Positions 28,266-36,776 of a stretch of DNA of 64,000 nucleotides are shown here, piece by piece. The position numbers and the translations under genes were made by a program. Numbering within the stretch: position 1 is the stretch's first letter; every line of letters starts with the position of its first letter. The notes under the pieces are model-generated. The model had not been told where the DNA came from. It saw only the letters and a list, made by a program, of their open reading frames with translations, and did not search any database. Source of the DNA: Geodermatophilus telluris (GTDB lineage Bacteria > Actinomycetota > Actinomycetes > Mycobacteriales > Geodermatophilaceae); assembly GCF_900102745.1 (NCBI RefSeq), contig NZ_FMZF01000002.1, forward strand, positions 682,001-746,000. Reading direction: 5' to 3'.

Positions 28266-28357
28266 GTGGAACGGCCTCCCTGCAGGGGCCCGCCGCAGGC
28301 CCCGTCCAGAGGCTCGTCCCGAGCTCGCGAGGGATGAGGAGGACGGGGTCCTTCCAC
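28266..28357 (+). repeat. Composite hairpin repeat, copies 5a and 5b
   Basis: A truncated left half (GGAACGGCCTCCCTGCAGGG, then GCCCGCCGC, to 28296) is followed without gap by a complete copy (28297-28357) with stems GCCCCGTCC/GGACGGGGT and CTCGTCCC/GGGATGAG, loop GAGCTCGCGA and tail GGTCCTTCC. The ends form GTGGAA/TTCCAC. Located between the ispH terminator and the end of the DUF6542 gene. Confidence 0.75.
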
Positions 28358-28374
28358 GGTGGGAGGTCCTCCCG

Positions 28375-29067
28375 TCAGCGGCGGGCGGCCCAGCGGACGA
28401 TCGCGACCACCAGGGCGGCGACGGTGGCGACGGCCATGGTCGGGAAGCCGCGGACGAGCACGGTGGCGATCGTCGGCAGGTTGAGGCTGGCCGAGGGGGC
28501 CAGGCCCACGTTCACCGCGGCGACGGCGACGAACACCAGCGGCGGGGCGACGGCGGGGGTGAGCAGGTCGCGCCGTCGGACCAGCAGCGTCGCGACGGCC
28601 GAGCCGGCGACCAGCGTGACCAGGGTCAGCGTGCCGAGGCCCACGCCGAAGAAGGAGTCGACGGCGCCGCCGGCCAGGGTGAGCACGAAGACCCCGAGGA
28701 CGGCGACGGCGCCGCGCAGCCGGCTGCCGGACCCCGCCTCGGAGGGCCCGCGTCGGGCGGCGGGGCGCCCGGGGGCGCGGCCGCCGCGGCGGGCACCGGC
28801 GTCGTCGCGGTCGGGGAGCGGCGGCACCGCGGCCGAGGGGGTGCGCTGCGAGGGGCGCGCGCCGCCCGCGGCGGGACGGCCGGTCCCACCCGCCCGGCTG
28901 GGGGCGGGCACCGCGGGACGGCCGCGCGGCGGGGGCGGCGGGACCGGCGGACGGGCCATGCGCACCGGGCGGTCGGGGCCGGTCAGGTCGGGACGGAGGC
29001 TGCCGTGGTGGCGCTCCGGGCGCACTCCGCTGTCCCGCCAGGTGTCGGCTGCACGCACCGAGGCCAT
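28375..29067 (-). CDS. DUF6542-type membrane protein
   Basis: 230 aa from ATG 29067 (GGGGAGGTGCC upstream). The N-terminal half is Arg/Pro/Gly-rich and disordered. The C-terminal half has four predicted membrane segments (AVAVLGVFVLTLAGGAVDSF, LGTLTLVTLVAGSAVATLLV, LVFVAVAAVNVGL, AVATVAALVVAIVRW), the pattern of actinobacterial DUF6542. Function unknown. Confidence 0.75.
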   Translation of the reverse strand: MASVRAADTWRDSGVRPERHHGSLRPDLTGPDRPVRMARPPVPPPPPRGRPAVPAPSRAGGTGRPAAGGARPSQRTPSAAVPPLPDRDDAGARRGGRAPGRPAARRGPSEAGSGSRLRGAVAVLGVFVLTLAGGAVDSFFGVGLGTLTLVTLVAGSAVATLLVRRRDLLTPAVAPPLVFVAVAAVNVGLAPSASLNLPTIATVLVRGFPTMAVATVAALVVAIVRWAARR

Positions 29068-29268
29068 GGCACCTCCCCGTCCGGACCGGTGGGCCCCGGG
29101 CGGGGCCGCTGTCGGCACTCACGGTAGCGACGGGACCGGGATCGACGGGCCGTTTGCCGGTGTCGCACCTCGACACATCTGCGTGTCGATTTGGCAAGTC
29201 TCGGTGAGGGGCGTGCGTGGTGTGACGGACGGGCCGTCCGGGGCGGAGGGGGTGCCGGCCCCGGCGGG

Positions 29269-30498
29269 TCAGCCGTCCCGGGTCCAGCGCAGGGGGCGCA
29301 CCTCGTCGTCGGCGGGGTCGCGCTCGGTCAGCAGGGTCCGCTCGGGCAGCGCGGGACGGCCGACCGCCAGGACGGGGTGGTGCCCGGCCCCGATGTCGTC
29401 ACCGTCGTCGTCACGCTCGTCGGCCGCGTCGTCGGTGCGGTCGTCGGCGGGGCGGAGGGCGCGGACCACGGCCTCGACCGCCGGGGGCGTGGGCACCGGG
29501 GTCTCGGCGACGCCGAGGTCGTCGAAGCGGCGGGCGGCGGCCAGCACCGAGCGCTCGTAGGAGCCGACCGTCTCGTTGTAGCGGGCGAGCGTGGCACCCA
29601 GCGCCGACCCGAGCCGGGTGAGGTGGCCCGACAGCGTGGTCAGGCGGGCGTGCAGCCGGCGGCCGACCTCGATGACCTGGTCGGCGTCGCGGGCCAGCCG
29701 CTCCTGCCGCCAGGAGTGGGCCACCGTGCGCAGCAGCGCCAGCAGGGTGCTCGGCGTCGCGATGACGACGTCGCGGCCGAAGCCGTACTCGAGCAGCCCG
29801 GGCTCGGCCTCCAGCGCGGTCGTGAGGAACCCGTCGGAGGGCACGAACAGCACGGTGAACGGCGCCGCCGGCCGGAAGGCGGTGGGGTAGCGGCGCGCGG
29901 CGAGCTGGTCGACGTGGGTGCGCAGCTGGCGGGCGTGCGCGGCGAGCCGCTGGTCCCGCACGGCCTGGTCGGTGGCCTGGACCGCCTCGATGTAGCCGGT
30001 GAAGGGCACCTTCGCGTCGACGACCACCTGCCGCCCGTCGGACAGGGTGACGACCAGGTCGGGGCGGACGCCGGCGCCCTCGTCGTTGGTCGACGACGGC
30101 TGCTCGACGAAGTCGCAGTGCTCGAGCAGGCCCGCGACCTCGACCACCCGGCGCAGCTGCACCTCGCCCCACCGGCCGCGCACGTGCGGCGTCCGCAGCG
30201 CGGTGACCAGCGCCGCGGTCTCCTGGCGCAGCATCGCGCTGGTCTGCCCGACGGTGCCCATCTGCTCGCGCAGCTCGCCGTGGGCGGTGGCCCGGGCCTG
30301 CTCCATGCCGGCGAGCAGCCGGTGCAGGTGGTCGATCGACTCGTGCAGCGGGTCGAGCCCGGTGTCGGCCGGCCGGCGGCGGGCCAGCAGCGCGACGACC
30401 CCGAGCGTGACGGCCGCCCCCAGCAGCACCCCGAGGAGCAGGCCGAGCAGCAGGGAGGCGGCGTCCACGGACAGCAGCGTGCAACACCGCACCGACAA
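29269..30498 (-). CDS. rmuC: DNA recombination protein RmuC
   Basis: RmuC family, thought to limit DNA inversion events; it carries a nuclease-like fold. 409 aa as drawn from a TTG; GTG 30468 is an equally plausible start. N-terminal membrane anchor (LLLGLLLGVLLGAAVTLGVV), coiled coil, then the core with VRGRWGEVQLRRVVEVAGLL, RPDLVVTLSDGRQVVVDAKV, FVPSDGFLTTALEAEPGLLE and RDVVIATPSTLLALLRTVAH. The Asp/Glu-rich C-terminal tail is variable. A hairpin repeat begins just upstream. Confidence 0.93.
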   Translation of the reverse strand: MSVRCCTLLSVDAASLLLGLLLGVLLGAAVTLGVVALLARRRPADTGLDPLHESIDHLHRLLAGMEQARATAHGELREQMGTVGQTSAMLRQETAALVTALRTPHVRGRWGEVQLRRVVEVAGLLEHCDFVEQPSSTNDEGAGVRPDLVVTLSDGRQVVVDAKVPFTGYIEAVQATDQAVRDQRLAAHARQLRTHVDQLAARRYPTAFRPAAPFTVLFVPSDGFLTTALEAEPGLLEYGFGRDVVIATPSTLLALLRTVAHSWRQERLARDADQVIEVGRRLHARLTTLSGHLTRLGSALGATLARYNETVGSYERSVLAAARRFDDLGVAETPVPTPPAVEAVVRALRPADDRTDDAADERDDDGDDIGAGHHPVLAVGRPALPERTLLTERDPADDEVRPLRWTRDG

Positions 30499-30504
30499 CT
30501 CCCG

Positions 30505-30588
30505 GGAGGCGGCCCCGTCCCACTGCCGTGGCCCCCCTGCCGGGTCCCGCCGCGAGCGGAGGGAGTGGCGGGGGCAGGGGGGTCCTCC
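30505..30588 (+). repeat. Composite hairpin repeat, copies 6a and 6b
   Basis: A truncated left end (GGCCCCGTCCCACTGCC to 30527) is followed by a complete copy (30528-30588): outer stem CCCCCCTGCC/GGCAGGGGGG, inner CCGCC/GGCGG with loop GCGAGCGGAGGGAGT, tail GGTCCTCC. It fills the gap between rmuC and ogt, starting 7 bases upstream of the TTG drawn as the rmuC start and ending 2 bases before the ogt stop codon. Confidence 0.7.
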
Positions 30589-30589
30589 G

Positions 30590-31126
30590 TCAGGCGTCGA
30601 CGGGGACGGGGGCGTGCTCCGCCTCGTGGTCGAGCAGCCAGCGCTTGACCGGCGTGCCCCACCGGAAGCCGCCGAGGCCGCCGTCGGAGCCGAGCACGCG
30701 GTGGCAGGGCACGAACAGCGCCGCGGCGTTGCGGGCGCAGGCGTTGGCCGCGGCCCGCACCGCCGACGGCCGGCCGCAGCGCGCGGCGAAGGCGGCGTAG
30801 GTGTCGGGCTGCCCGGCGGGCACCGTGCGCAGCACCTCCCACGCGTCCTCGAGGAAGGGGCCGGAGCGCTGCCGCACCGGGACGGCGTCGATCGCGGTGA
30901 CGTCGCCGTCGACGAAGGCCGCCACGGTGTCGAGCACCGGCAGGGTGTCGGCGCGCTCGACCCAGGTGGGCCGCAGCGCGCGGTGGACGACCGGCAGCAG
31001 CTCGGCGACGTCGGCGGTCCAGCCGGCGGCCAGGACGACGTCCTCCCCGTCGACCCCGGTGGTGACGACGACGGTGAACGGTCCGGGCGGGGTGGCCACG
31101 GTGGCGTGGCGCGCGGGCGGGGTCAT
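30590..31126 (-). CDS. ogt: Methylated-DNA--protein-cysteine methyltransferase
   Basis: Suicide repair enzyme that removes alkyl groups from O6-guanine. 178 aa from ATG 31126, which overlaps the stop of the ada-alkA gene by 4 bases. The active site is PCHRVLGSDGGLGGFRWGTP with the acceptor Cys; the Arg-finger region is RAAANACARNAAALFV. The N-terminal part is the usual poorly conserved domain. Co-translated with the Ada/AlkA fusion, so it forms an alkylation-repair operon. Confidence 0.94.
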   Translation of the reverse strand: MTPPARHATVATPPGPFTVVVTTGVDGEDVVLAAGWTADVAELLPVVHRALRPTWVERADTLPVLDTVAAFVDGDVTAIDAVPVRQRSGPFLEDAWEVLRTVPAGQPDTYAAFAARCGRPSAVRAAANACARNAAALFVPCHRVLGSDGGLGGFRWGTPVKRWLLDHEAEHAPVPVDA

Positions 31127-32643
31127 GACGCACTCCGATCGGGGGCGGGGGAGCGGGGGGCGGGGAGGGACGGGCGGGTGAAGAGTGTGGGCGCCGCGAG
31201 GGCCCACAGGTGCACCGCGGCGTACGAGCGCCACGGCCGCCAGCGTGTCGCGGCGTCGGTGTCGGAGCTGCCGACGGCGGCCAGGGCGCGGCGCAGCGCG
31301 AGGTCACCGGGCAGCCACACGTCGGGGTCGCCGAGCCCGCGCATCACGACCAGCGCCGCGGTCCACGGGCCGATGCCCGGCAGCGCCAGCAGGTCGCGGG
31401 CGGCCTCCTCGCGGTCGCAGCCGGGGTCGAGGGCCACCCGCCCCTCGGCGAGCGCGGCGGCCAGGCCGGTCAGCGTGCGGCGGCGGGCGCCGGTGAGGCC
31501 GACGGCCGACAGGTCGGCCCCCGCCAGCGCCTCGGGCCGCGGGAAGGCGGCGGTCAGCGTGCCGACCGGCTCGGCCAGCGGCGTCCCGGCGAGCGCGACG
31601 ACGCGGGCGGTGAGCGTGCGGGCGCCGGCCACCGACACCTGCTGGCCCAGGACGGCGCGCGCCGCGGCCTCCGGGCCGTCCGGCGACGCGGGCACCCGGC
31701 GGCCGGGCGCGCCGGCGACCAGCGGGGCCAGTGCCGGGTCGGCGGCGAGGACCTCGTCGACAACGAGCGGGTCGGCGTCGAGGTCGAGCAGCCGCCGGCA
31801 GCGGGGGACGGCGGCGCGCAGGTCGCGCAGGTCGGTGAGCAGCAGCCGCGCGGTCACCGCCGGGCCGCCGTCGGCCGCGGGGGAGAGCCGGACGACGCCG
31901 GGGCCGGCGGGCAGGTCCAGCACGCGGGAGAACGTCGTGCCGTCCCACTCCTCCAGGCCCGGGACGGCGTGCGCGCCCAGGAAGTGCAGCACCTCCGCGG
32001 CGTCGAACGGGGCGCGGGCGGCCAGCCGCAGGGTCAGCCAGCCCGGCGTCCCGCCGTCGCCGCCCGGCCGCCGGAGGCGCAGCTCGGACGGGGTGCAGGC
32101 GAACACCTCGCGCACGGTGTCGTTGAACTGCCGGACGCTGGCGAACCCGGCCGCGAAGGCGACGTCGGTCATCGGCAGGTCGGTGGTCTCGACGAGCACC
32201 CGCGCGGTCTGCGCGCGCTGGGCGCGGGCGACGGCGAGCGGGCCGACGCCGAGCTCGCCGACCAGCAGCCGGTGCACCTGCCGCTCGGAGTAGCCCAGCC
32301 GCGCGGCCAGGCCGGGCACGCCGGTGCGCTCGACCTCGCCGTCGGCGATCAGCCGCATGGCCCGGGCGACGACGTCGGCGCGCACGTCCCACTCCGGCGA
32401 CCCGGGGACGGCGTCGGGGCGGCAGCGGCGGCAGGCGCGGAAGCCGGCGGCCTGCGCACCGGCGGCGGTGCCGAAGAAGCAGACGTTGGCCGCGGCGGGG
32501 GTGCGCGCCGGGCAGGAGGGTCGGCAGTAGATGCCCGTGGTGCGGACGGCGGTGACGAACCAGCCGTCGAAGCGGGCGTCCCGGCTGGCGACCGCGCGGT
32601 AGCAGCGCTCGGCGTCCAGGGAGGCGGTCACGGGATCGAGCAT
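31123..32643 (-). CDS. Ada-type regulator fused to AlkA DNA-3-methyladenine glycosylase
   Basis: 506 aa from ATG 32643. The order is: Ada zinc/methyl-acceptor domain (TTGIYCRPSCPARTPAAANV, CRRCRP), AraC-type helix-turn-helix (GLAARLGYSERQVHRLLVGE, DVAFAAGFASVRQFNDTVRE), then the AlkA N-domain and HhH-GPD glycosylase (LLALPGIGPWTAALVVMRGL, catalytic Asp in LPGDLAL). The Cys cluster needed for methyl-phosphotriester sensing is intact, so it may activate its own operon on alkylation damage. The fusion is common in actinobacteria. Confidence 0.92.
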   Translation of the reverse strand: MLDPVTASLDAERCYRAVASRDARFDGWFVTAVRTTGIYCRPSCPARTPAAANVCFFGTAAGAQAAGFRACRRCRPDAVPGSPEWDVRADVVARAMRLIADGEVERTGVPGLAARLGYSERQVHRLLVGELGVGPLAVARAQRAQTARVLVETTDLPMTDVAFAAGFASVRQFNDTVREVFACTPSELRLRRPGGDGGTPGWLTLRLAARAPFDAAEVLHFLGAHAVPGLEEWDGTTFSRVLDLPAGPGVVRLSPAADGGPAVTARLLLTDLRDLRAAVPRCRRLLDLDADPLVVDEVLAADPALAPLVAGAPGRRVPASPDGPEAAARAVLGQQVSVAGARTLTARVVALAGTPLAEPVGTLTAAFPRPEALAGADLSAVGLTGARRRTLTGLAAALAEGRVALDPGCDREEAARDLLALPGIGPWTAALVVMRGLGDPDVWLPGDLALRRALAAVGSSDTDAATRWRPWRSYAAVHLWALAAPTLFTRPSLPAPRSPAPDRSAS

Positions 32644-32778
32644 GACAGCACGCAGGAGCGGTGACTGGCGGTTTCCGGACGTCGCCGTCGCCGCCGTCCG
32701 GGTGCGCGCTGTCACCTCCTCCCGACAGACTGCCGACCATCCGCCGGTGCTCCGGCCGGCGGGGACGAGGGGGACACC

Positions 32779-34074
32779 GTGATCGATCCACCGACCCGCC
32801 GCGGCCCGGGCCCGAGGCCGCCCGTCCGGACCACCGGGCGCCAGGTCGTCGTCTTCGCCGACCGCGACGACCTGCAGGTCGACTGGTCGGCGGCCGGCAT
32901 CACCGACGTGGCCGACTCCCGCGACTTCGCCGCCGGGCGGGTGCCGGCGCAGACGCTGCGCGAGGCCGGCGCCACCGTGTTCGCGCGGCTGGGCATCGCG
33001 GTCGTCGCCGCCGGCCCCGACCAGGTCGGCGCGCTGCGCGCCGCGGCGCGGCCGGTGCTGTCGGTGTCGCCGGAGCTGGTGCACCGGGTGCTGCCGGAGG
33101 ACACCGCCGGGTACGTGCGGGGCTACCGCGACGGCGTCGCCGACCTCGCCGGGCGGGTGCTCGGCGGCGCGGGCGAGGACGGCACCGCGGCCCCGCCGCT
33201 GTTCCAGGACACCGCGACCGCGACCTGGGGCGTGCAGGCCGTGCGGGCGACGACGTCCCCGTACACCGGCAGCGGCATCCGGGTCGCCGTCCTCGACACC
33301 GGGCTGGACCTCGAGCACCCCGACTTCGCCGGCCGCACGATCACCGCGGAGTCCTTCGTGCCCGGGGAGACCGCGCAGGACGGGCACGGTCACGGCACCC
33401 ACTGCGTGGGCACCTCCTGCGGGCCGCGCACGCCCCCGGGCGGCCCGCGCTACGGGATCGCCTCGGAGGCCGAGGTGTACGTGGGCAAGGTGCTCGGCGA
33501 CGAGGGCAGCGGGGACGACGGCGGCATCCTGGCCGGCATCGACTGGGCGGTGGCCAACGGCTGCGCGGTGATCTCGATGTCGCTGGGCGCCGACGTGGCC
33601 GAGGCCCACCCGCCCTACTCCGCGGCCGGGCGGCGGGCGCTGCAGCAGGGCTCGCTGATCGTGGCCGCGGCCGGCAACAACGCCGACCGCCGGTCGGGCG
33701 AGTTCGGCTTCGTCGGCGCGCCGGCCAACAGCGTGGAGGTCCTCGCGGTGGGCGCGCTCGACCCGGCGCTGACGGTGGCCTGGTTCTCCGCGCGGAGCCT
33801 GCCCTCACCCGGCGGCGAGGTCGACGTCGCCGCGCCCGGCGTGGACGTGCTCTCCACCTGGCCGATGCCCGAGCGCTACAACACGATCAGCGGCACCAGC
33901 ATGGCCACCCCGCACGTCGCGGGGGTCGCCGCGCTGTGGGCCGAGGCCACCGGGCGGCGCGGCTACGAGCTGTGGGCCACGCTCACCCAGGCGGCGCAGC
34001 GGCTGGGCGAGCCGTCGGTCGACGTGGGCAGCGGGCTGGCGCTGGCGCCCCAGGAGGGGGCCGGCGGGGCGTAG
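32779..34074 (+). CDS. Subtilisin-family serine protease (S8), without obvious signal peptide
   Basis: 431 aa from GTG 32779. The N-terminal 140 residues are not a standard signal or prodomain. The catalytic triad is intact: VAVLDTGLDLEHPDF (Asp), GHGHGTHCVGT (His), ISGTSMATPHVAGVAALW (Ser), with the oxyanion Asn in AAAGNN. No membrane segment is visible, so it may act inside the cell or leave by another route. The 81-aa gene 9 bases downstream may be its partner. Confidence 0.9.
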   Translation: MIDPPTRRGPGPRPPVRTTGRQVVVFADRDDLQVDWSAAGITDVADSRDFAAGRVPAQTLREAGATVFARLGIAVVAAGPDQVGALRAAARPVLSVSPELVHRVLPEDTAGYVRGYRDGVADLAGRVLGGAGEDGTAAPPLFQDTATATWGVQAVRATTSPYTGSGIRVAVLDTGLDLEHPDFAGRTITAESFVPGETAQDGHGHGTHCVGTSCGPRTPPGGPRYGIASEAEVYVGKVLGDEGSGDDGGILAGIDWAVANGCAVISMSLGADVAEAHPPYSAAGRRALQQGSLIVAAAGNNADRRSGEFGFVGAPANSVEVLAVGALDPALTVAWFSARSLPSPGGEVDVAAPGVDVLSTWPMPERYNTISGTSMATPHVAGVAALWAEATGRRGYELWATLTQAAQRLGEPSVDVGSGLALAPQEGAGGA

Positions 34075-34083
34075 CCTCCCGCC

Positions 34084-34329
34084 ATGGCCCTCCCGCTGAC
34101 GCCGGTCAGCGTCACCGTCGACGACGGCCACCTGGCCCAGGTCGAGACGGTGGCGCAGGCGCTGCGCGACTCCGGCATGGAGGTCGAGCGGGTGCTCGGC
34201 TCGGTCGGCGTCATCACCGGCCGCGCCCCGGCCGACGCCCGCCGGAGCCTGCTGGCCGTCGAGGGCGTGACGTCGGTCGACGGGCAGCTGCAGGTCTCGC
34301 TGCCCCCGCCCGACGCCCCCGTCCAGTAG
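34084..34329 (+). CDS. Small protein next to the subtilase, possible I9-like inhibitor/chaperone
   Basis: 81 aa; the predicted beta-alpha-beta-beta-alpha-beta layout (VSVTVDDGHLAQVETVAQAL, GSVGVITGRAPADARRSLLA, VEGVTSVDGQLQVSL) resembles subtilisin propeptide/inhibitor I9 folds. Its position 9 bases after a subtilase that lacks a recognisable propeptide supports the idea of a separate inhibitor or folding helper. Homologs are sometimes labelled as aldolases, which the length and sequence do not support. Function is inferred. Confidence 0.6.
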   Translation: MALPLTPVSVTVDDGHLAQVETVAQALRDSGMEVERVLGSVGVITGRAPADARRSLLAVEGVTSVDGQLQVSLPPPDAPVQ

Positions 34330-34370
34330 CCGGTGGGGACCCTCGCGCGCCGCCGTCCGTTGGACGGGTC

Positions 34371-34967
34371 GTGCAGGTGCCCCGGCAGGTCGCGTCCCGG
34401 CAGCGGAGGGTCGTCGCGCTGGTCGCCGGCGTCCTGGTGCTGCTCGCGGCCGTGCTGGTGGTCCGCTCGGTGACCGCCGAGCCGCCGCGGTCGGCCGAGT
34501 GCGCCGCCGCCGGGCCCGCCGTGCGGGTCGACCCCGCCGCGGTCCCGGACGGACCGGTCGCCGGGTACGGCGCCGAGCAGCTGGCCAACGCCGCGGCGAT
34601 CGTCAACGCCGCCGAGGCGCTCGGGCTGGACACCTGCGCGCAGGTCGTCGGCGTGATGACCGCGATGGGGGAGTCCTCCCTGCGGGTGCTCGACCGCGGC
34701 GACGCCGCCGGCCCGGACTCCCGCGGGCTGTTCCAGCAGCGGGACAACGGCGCCTGGGGCTCCTACGCCGACCGGATGGACCCCACCACCAGCGCGACCA
34801 ACTTCTTCCGGGCGCTGCTGGAGGTGCCCGGCTGGGCGTCGCTGGAGCCGACCATCGCCGCGCACCGCACCCAGCGCAACGCCGACCCGTACCACTACGC
34901 GCGCTACTGGGAGCCCGCCGTGGCGGTCGTCTCGGCGCTGGCCGGCCGGCCGGTGCTCGGCGGCTGA
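34371..34967 (+). CDS. Membrane-anchored lysozyme/transglycosylase-like protein
   Basis: 198 aa from GTG 34371. N-terminal anchor near residues 13-31 (VVALVAGVLVLLAAVLVV), then an exported domain with GVMTAMGESSLRVLDRGDAA, GPDSRGLFQQRDNGAWGSYA and TSATNFFRALLEVPGWASLE. The Glu in MGESSL followed by GLFQQ resembles the catalytic region of lytic transglycosylase/lysozyme-like proteins found with phage and actinobacterial wall hydrolases. Start is uncertain. Substrate is probably peptidoglycan. Confidence 0.65.
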   Translation: MQVPRQVASRQRRVVALVAGVLVLLAAVLVVRSVTAEPPRSAECAAAGPAVRVDPAAVPDGPVAGYGAEQLANAAAIVNAAEALGLDTCAQVVGVMTAMGESSLRVLDRGDAAGPDSRGLFQQRDNGAWGSYADRMDPTTSATNFFRALLEVPGWASLEPTIAAHRTQRNADPYHYARYWEPAVAVVSALAGRPVLGG

Positions 34968-34974
34968 CCGGCAG

Positions 34975-34994
34975 CGTCCACCGACCGGTGGACG
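34975..34994 (+). terminator. Hairpin after the lysozyme-like gene
   Basis: Perfect 8-base stem CGTCCACC/GGTGGACG with loop GACC, 8 bases after the stop. Confidence 0.55.
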
Positions 34995-35049
34995 GCGGAC
35001 CCACGGAACGGGCGTCCCGGTGGACGCCGCGACCGGCCAGGCTGGGGCC

Positions 35050-35952
35050 ATGACAGCGATCCAGGTGGCGCCGGTCCCGGTGCCGGTCGGGCAGGACCCG
35101 GCGGTCCGCGTGCGCGGGCTGGTCAAGCGGTACGGCGGCCGCGCCGTGGTCGACGGCGTGGACCTCGACGTCCGCCGCGGCGAGGTCTTCGCCCTGCTCG
35201 GGCCCAACGGGGCGGGCAAGACGACCACCGTCGAGGTGCTCGAGGGCGTGCGCCGGCGCGACGGCGGCGAGGTCACCGTCCTCGGCGAGGACCCGGCGAC
35301 GGCGGGGCGGGGCTGGCGCGACCGGATCGGCGTGGTCGCGCAGAGCACCGGCGTCGGCGACGCGCTCACCGTGCGCGAGACGCTCGACCACTTCGCCCGC
35401 TACCACGGCACCGCCCGGCCCACCGCCGAGCTGCTCGCCGCGGTGGGCCTTCCCGAGGCCGCGGGCACCCGGGTGGCGCGGCTCTCCGGCGGCCAGCGGC
35501 GCCGGCTGGAGGTGGCGCTCGGCGTGCAGGGCCGCCCGGAGCTGCTGTTCCTCGACGAGCCCACCACCGGCATGGACCCGGTGGCCCGCCGGCGGTTCTG
35601 GGACCTCGTCCGCGGCCTGCGGGCCGGCGGGACGACCGTGGTGCTCACCACGCACTACCTCGACGAGGCCGCCGAGCTCGCCGACCGGGTCGGCGTCCTG
35701 GCCGACGGGCGGCTGGTCGACGTCGCTCCGCCCGGCGAGCTCGGTGCGCAGCTGCGGCGGGTGGCCACCGTGCGCTGGACCGAGGACGGCGCGACCCGCG
35801 AGGTGCGCACCCCCGAGCCGGCCGCCGTGCTCCGCGACCTGCTCGCCGCGCACCCGGCCGGCGAGGTGCCCGGCCTGACCGTCACCCGCCCCGGCCTGGA
35901 GGACGTGTACCTGTCCCTGGTCGGCGCCACCCCCGAGGGAGAGACCCGATGA
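35050..35952 (+). CDS. ABC exporter ATP-binding protein
   Basis: 300 aa from ATG 35050. Walker A LLGPNGAGKTTTVEVLEG, signature LSGGQRRRLEVALG, Walker B LLFLDEPTTGMDP, H-loop LTTHYLDEAAEL. The fold and C-terminal extension fit the drug/antibiotic exporter (DrrA/YadG-like) class. The stop overlaps the permease ATG by 4 bases. A histidine kinase and response regulator follow, so the transporter may be controlled by that pair. Confidence 0.93.
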   Translation: MTAIQVAPVPVPVGQDPAVRVRGLVKRYGGRAVVDGVDLDVRRGEVFALLGPNGAGKTTTVEVLEGVRRRDGGEVTVLGEDPATAGRGWRDRIGVVAQSTGVGDALTVRETLDHFARYHGTARPTAELLAAVGLPEAAGTRVARLSGGQRRRLEVALGVQGRPELLFLDEPTTGMDPVARRRFWDLVRGLRAGGTTVVLTTHYLDEAAELADRVGVLADGRLVDVAPPGELGAQLRRVATVRWTEDGATREVRTPEPAAVLRDLLAAHPAGEVPGLTVTRPGLEDVYLSLVGATPEGETR

Positions 35953-36776
35953 CCGCCGTCCTGACCCCCGCGACGACCCGCCCGGCGCCGCCGTCGGCAC
36001 TGGCCATCGGCCTGGCCCGCACCGGCCTGGAGCTGCGGTTGTTCGTCCGCGACCCGGCGCAGGTGGTGTTCTCCTTCGCCTACCCGATCGTGATGCTGGT
36101 GATCTTCGCGTCGGTGTTCGCCGGCGAGGACCGGCCCGGCGGCGTGCCGTTCGCGCAGTACTTCCTCGCCGGGATCGCCGCCACCGGGATCATGCTGACC
36201 AGCTTCCAGGCGGTGGGCACGGCGCTGGCCGAGGAGCGCGAGCGCGGCGACCTGGCCCGCCTGCAGGTCATCGGCACCCCGCCGCTGGGCTACTTCCTCG
36301 GCAAGGCCGGCCAGGTGCTGGTGACGACGGTGCTGCAGCTGGCGGTGCTGCTCACCGTGGCCGCCACCGTCTACGACGTGTCGCTGCCCACCGGCGTCGG
36401 CCGCTGGCTGACCTTCGCCTGGGTGGTGCTGCTCGGGGCGGTGGCCGGCACGGTGCTCGGCACCGCGGTGGCGTCGGCGGGCAGCAGCCGCGCGGTGGGC
36501 AACGGGATCAGCGCGTTCGCCGTCGTCCTGCAGTTCTTCTCCGGGGTGTTCTTCGTCTTCTCCGAGCTGCCCTCGTGGATGCAGGAGGTGGCCGCGGTCT
36601 TCCCGCTGAAGTGGCTGGTGCAGGGCATGCGGTCGGTGTTCCTGCCCGACGCCGCGGCCGCGGCCGAGCCCGCGGGCAGCTGGGAGCACGGGACCACCGC
36701 CCTCGTGCTGGCCGCGTGGGTGGTCGTCGGTCTCGTGGTCTGCGCCCGCACGTTCCGCTGGCGCCGGACGGCGTGA
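35949..36776 (+). CDS. ABC exporter permease (ABC-2 type)
   Basis: 275 aa with six predicted membrane segments (VVFSFAYPIVMLVIFASVFA, GIAATGIMLTSFQAVGTALA, VLVTTVLQLAVLLTVAATVY, WVVLLGAVAGTVLGTAVASA, GISAFAVVLQFFSGVFFVFS, LVLAAWVVVGLVVCARTFRW). EERERGDLARLQVIGTPPLG is the conserved cytosolic coupling region. Forms the exporter with the upstream ATPase; overlaps the kinase gene. Confidence 0.9.
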   Translation: MTAVLTPATTRPAPPSALAIGLARTGLELRLFVRDPAQVVFSFAYPIVMLVIFASVFAGEDRPGGVPFAQYFLAGIAATGIMLTSFQAVGTALAEERERGDLARLQVIGTPPLGYFLGKAGQVLVTTVLQLAVLLTVAATVYDVSLPTGVGRWLTFAWVVLLGAVAGTVLGTAVASAGSSRAVGNGISAFAVVLQFFSGVFFVFSELPSWMQEVAAVFPLKWLVQGMRSVFLPDAAAAAEPAGSWEHGTTALVLAAWVVVGLVVCARTFRWRRTA

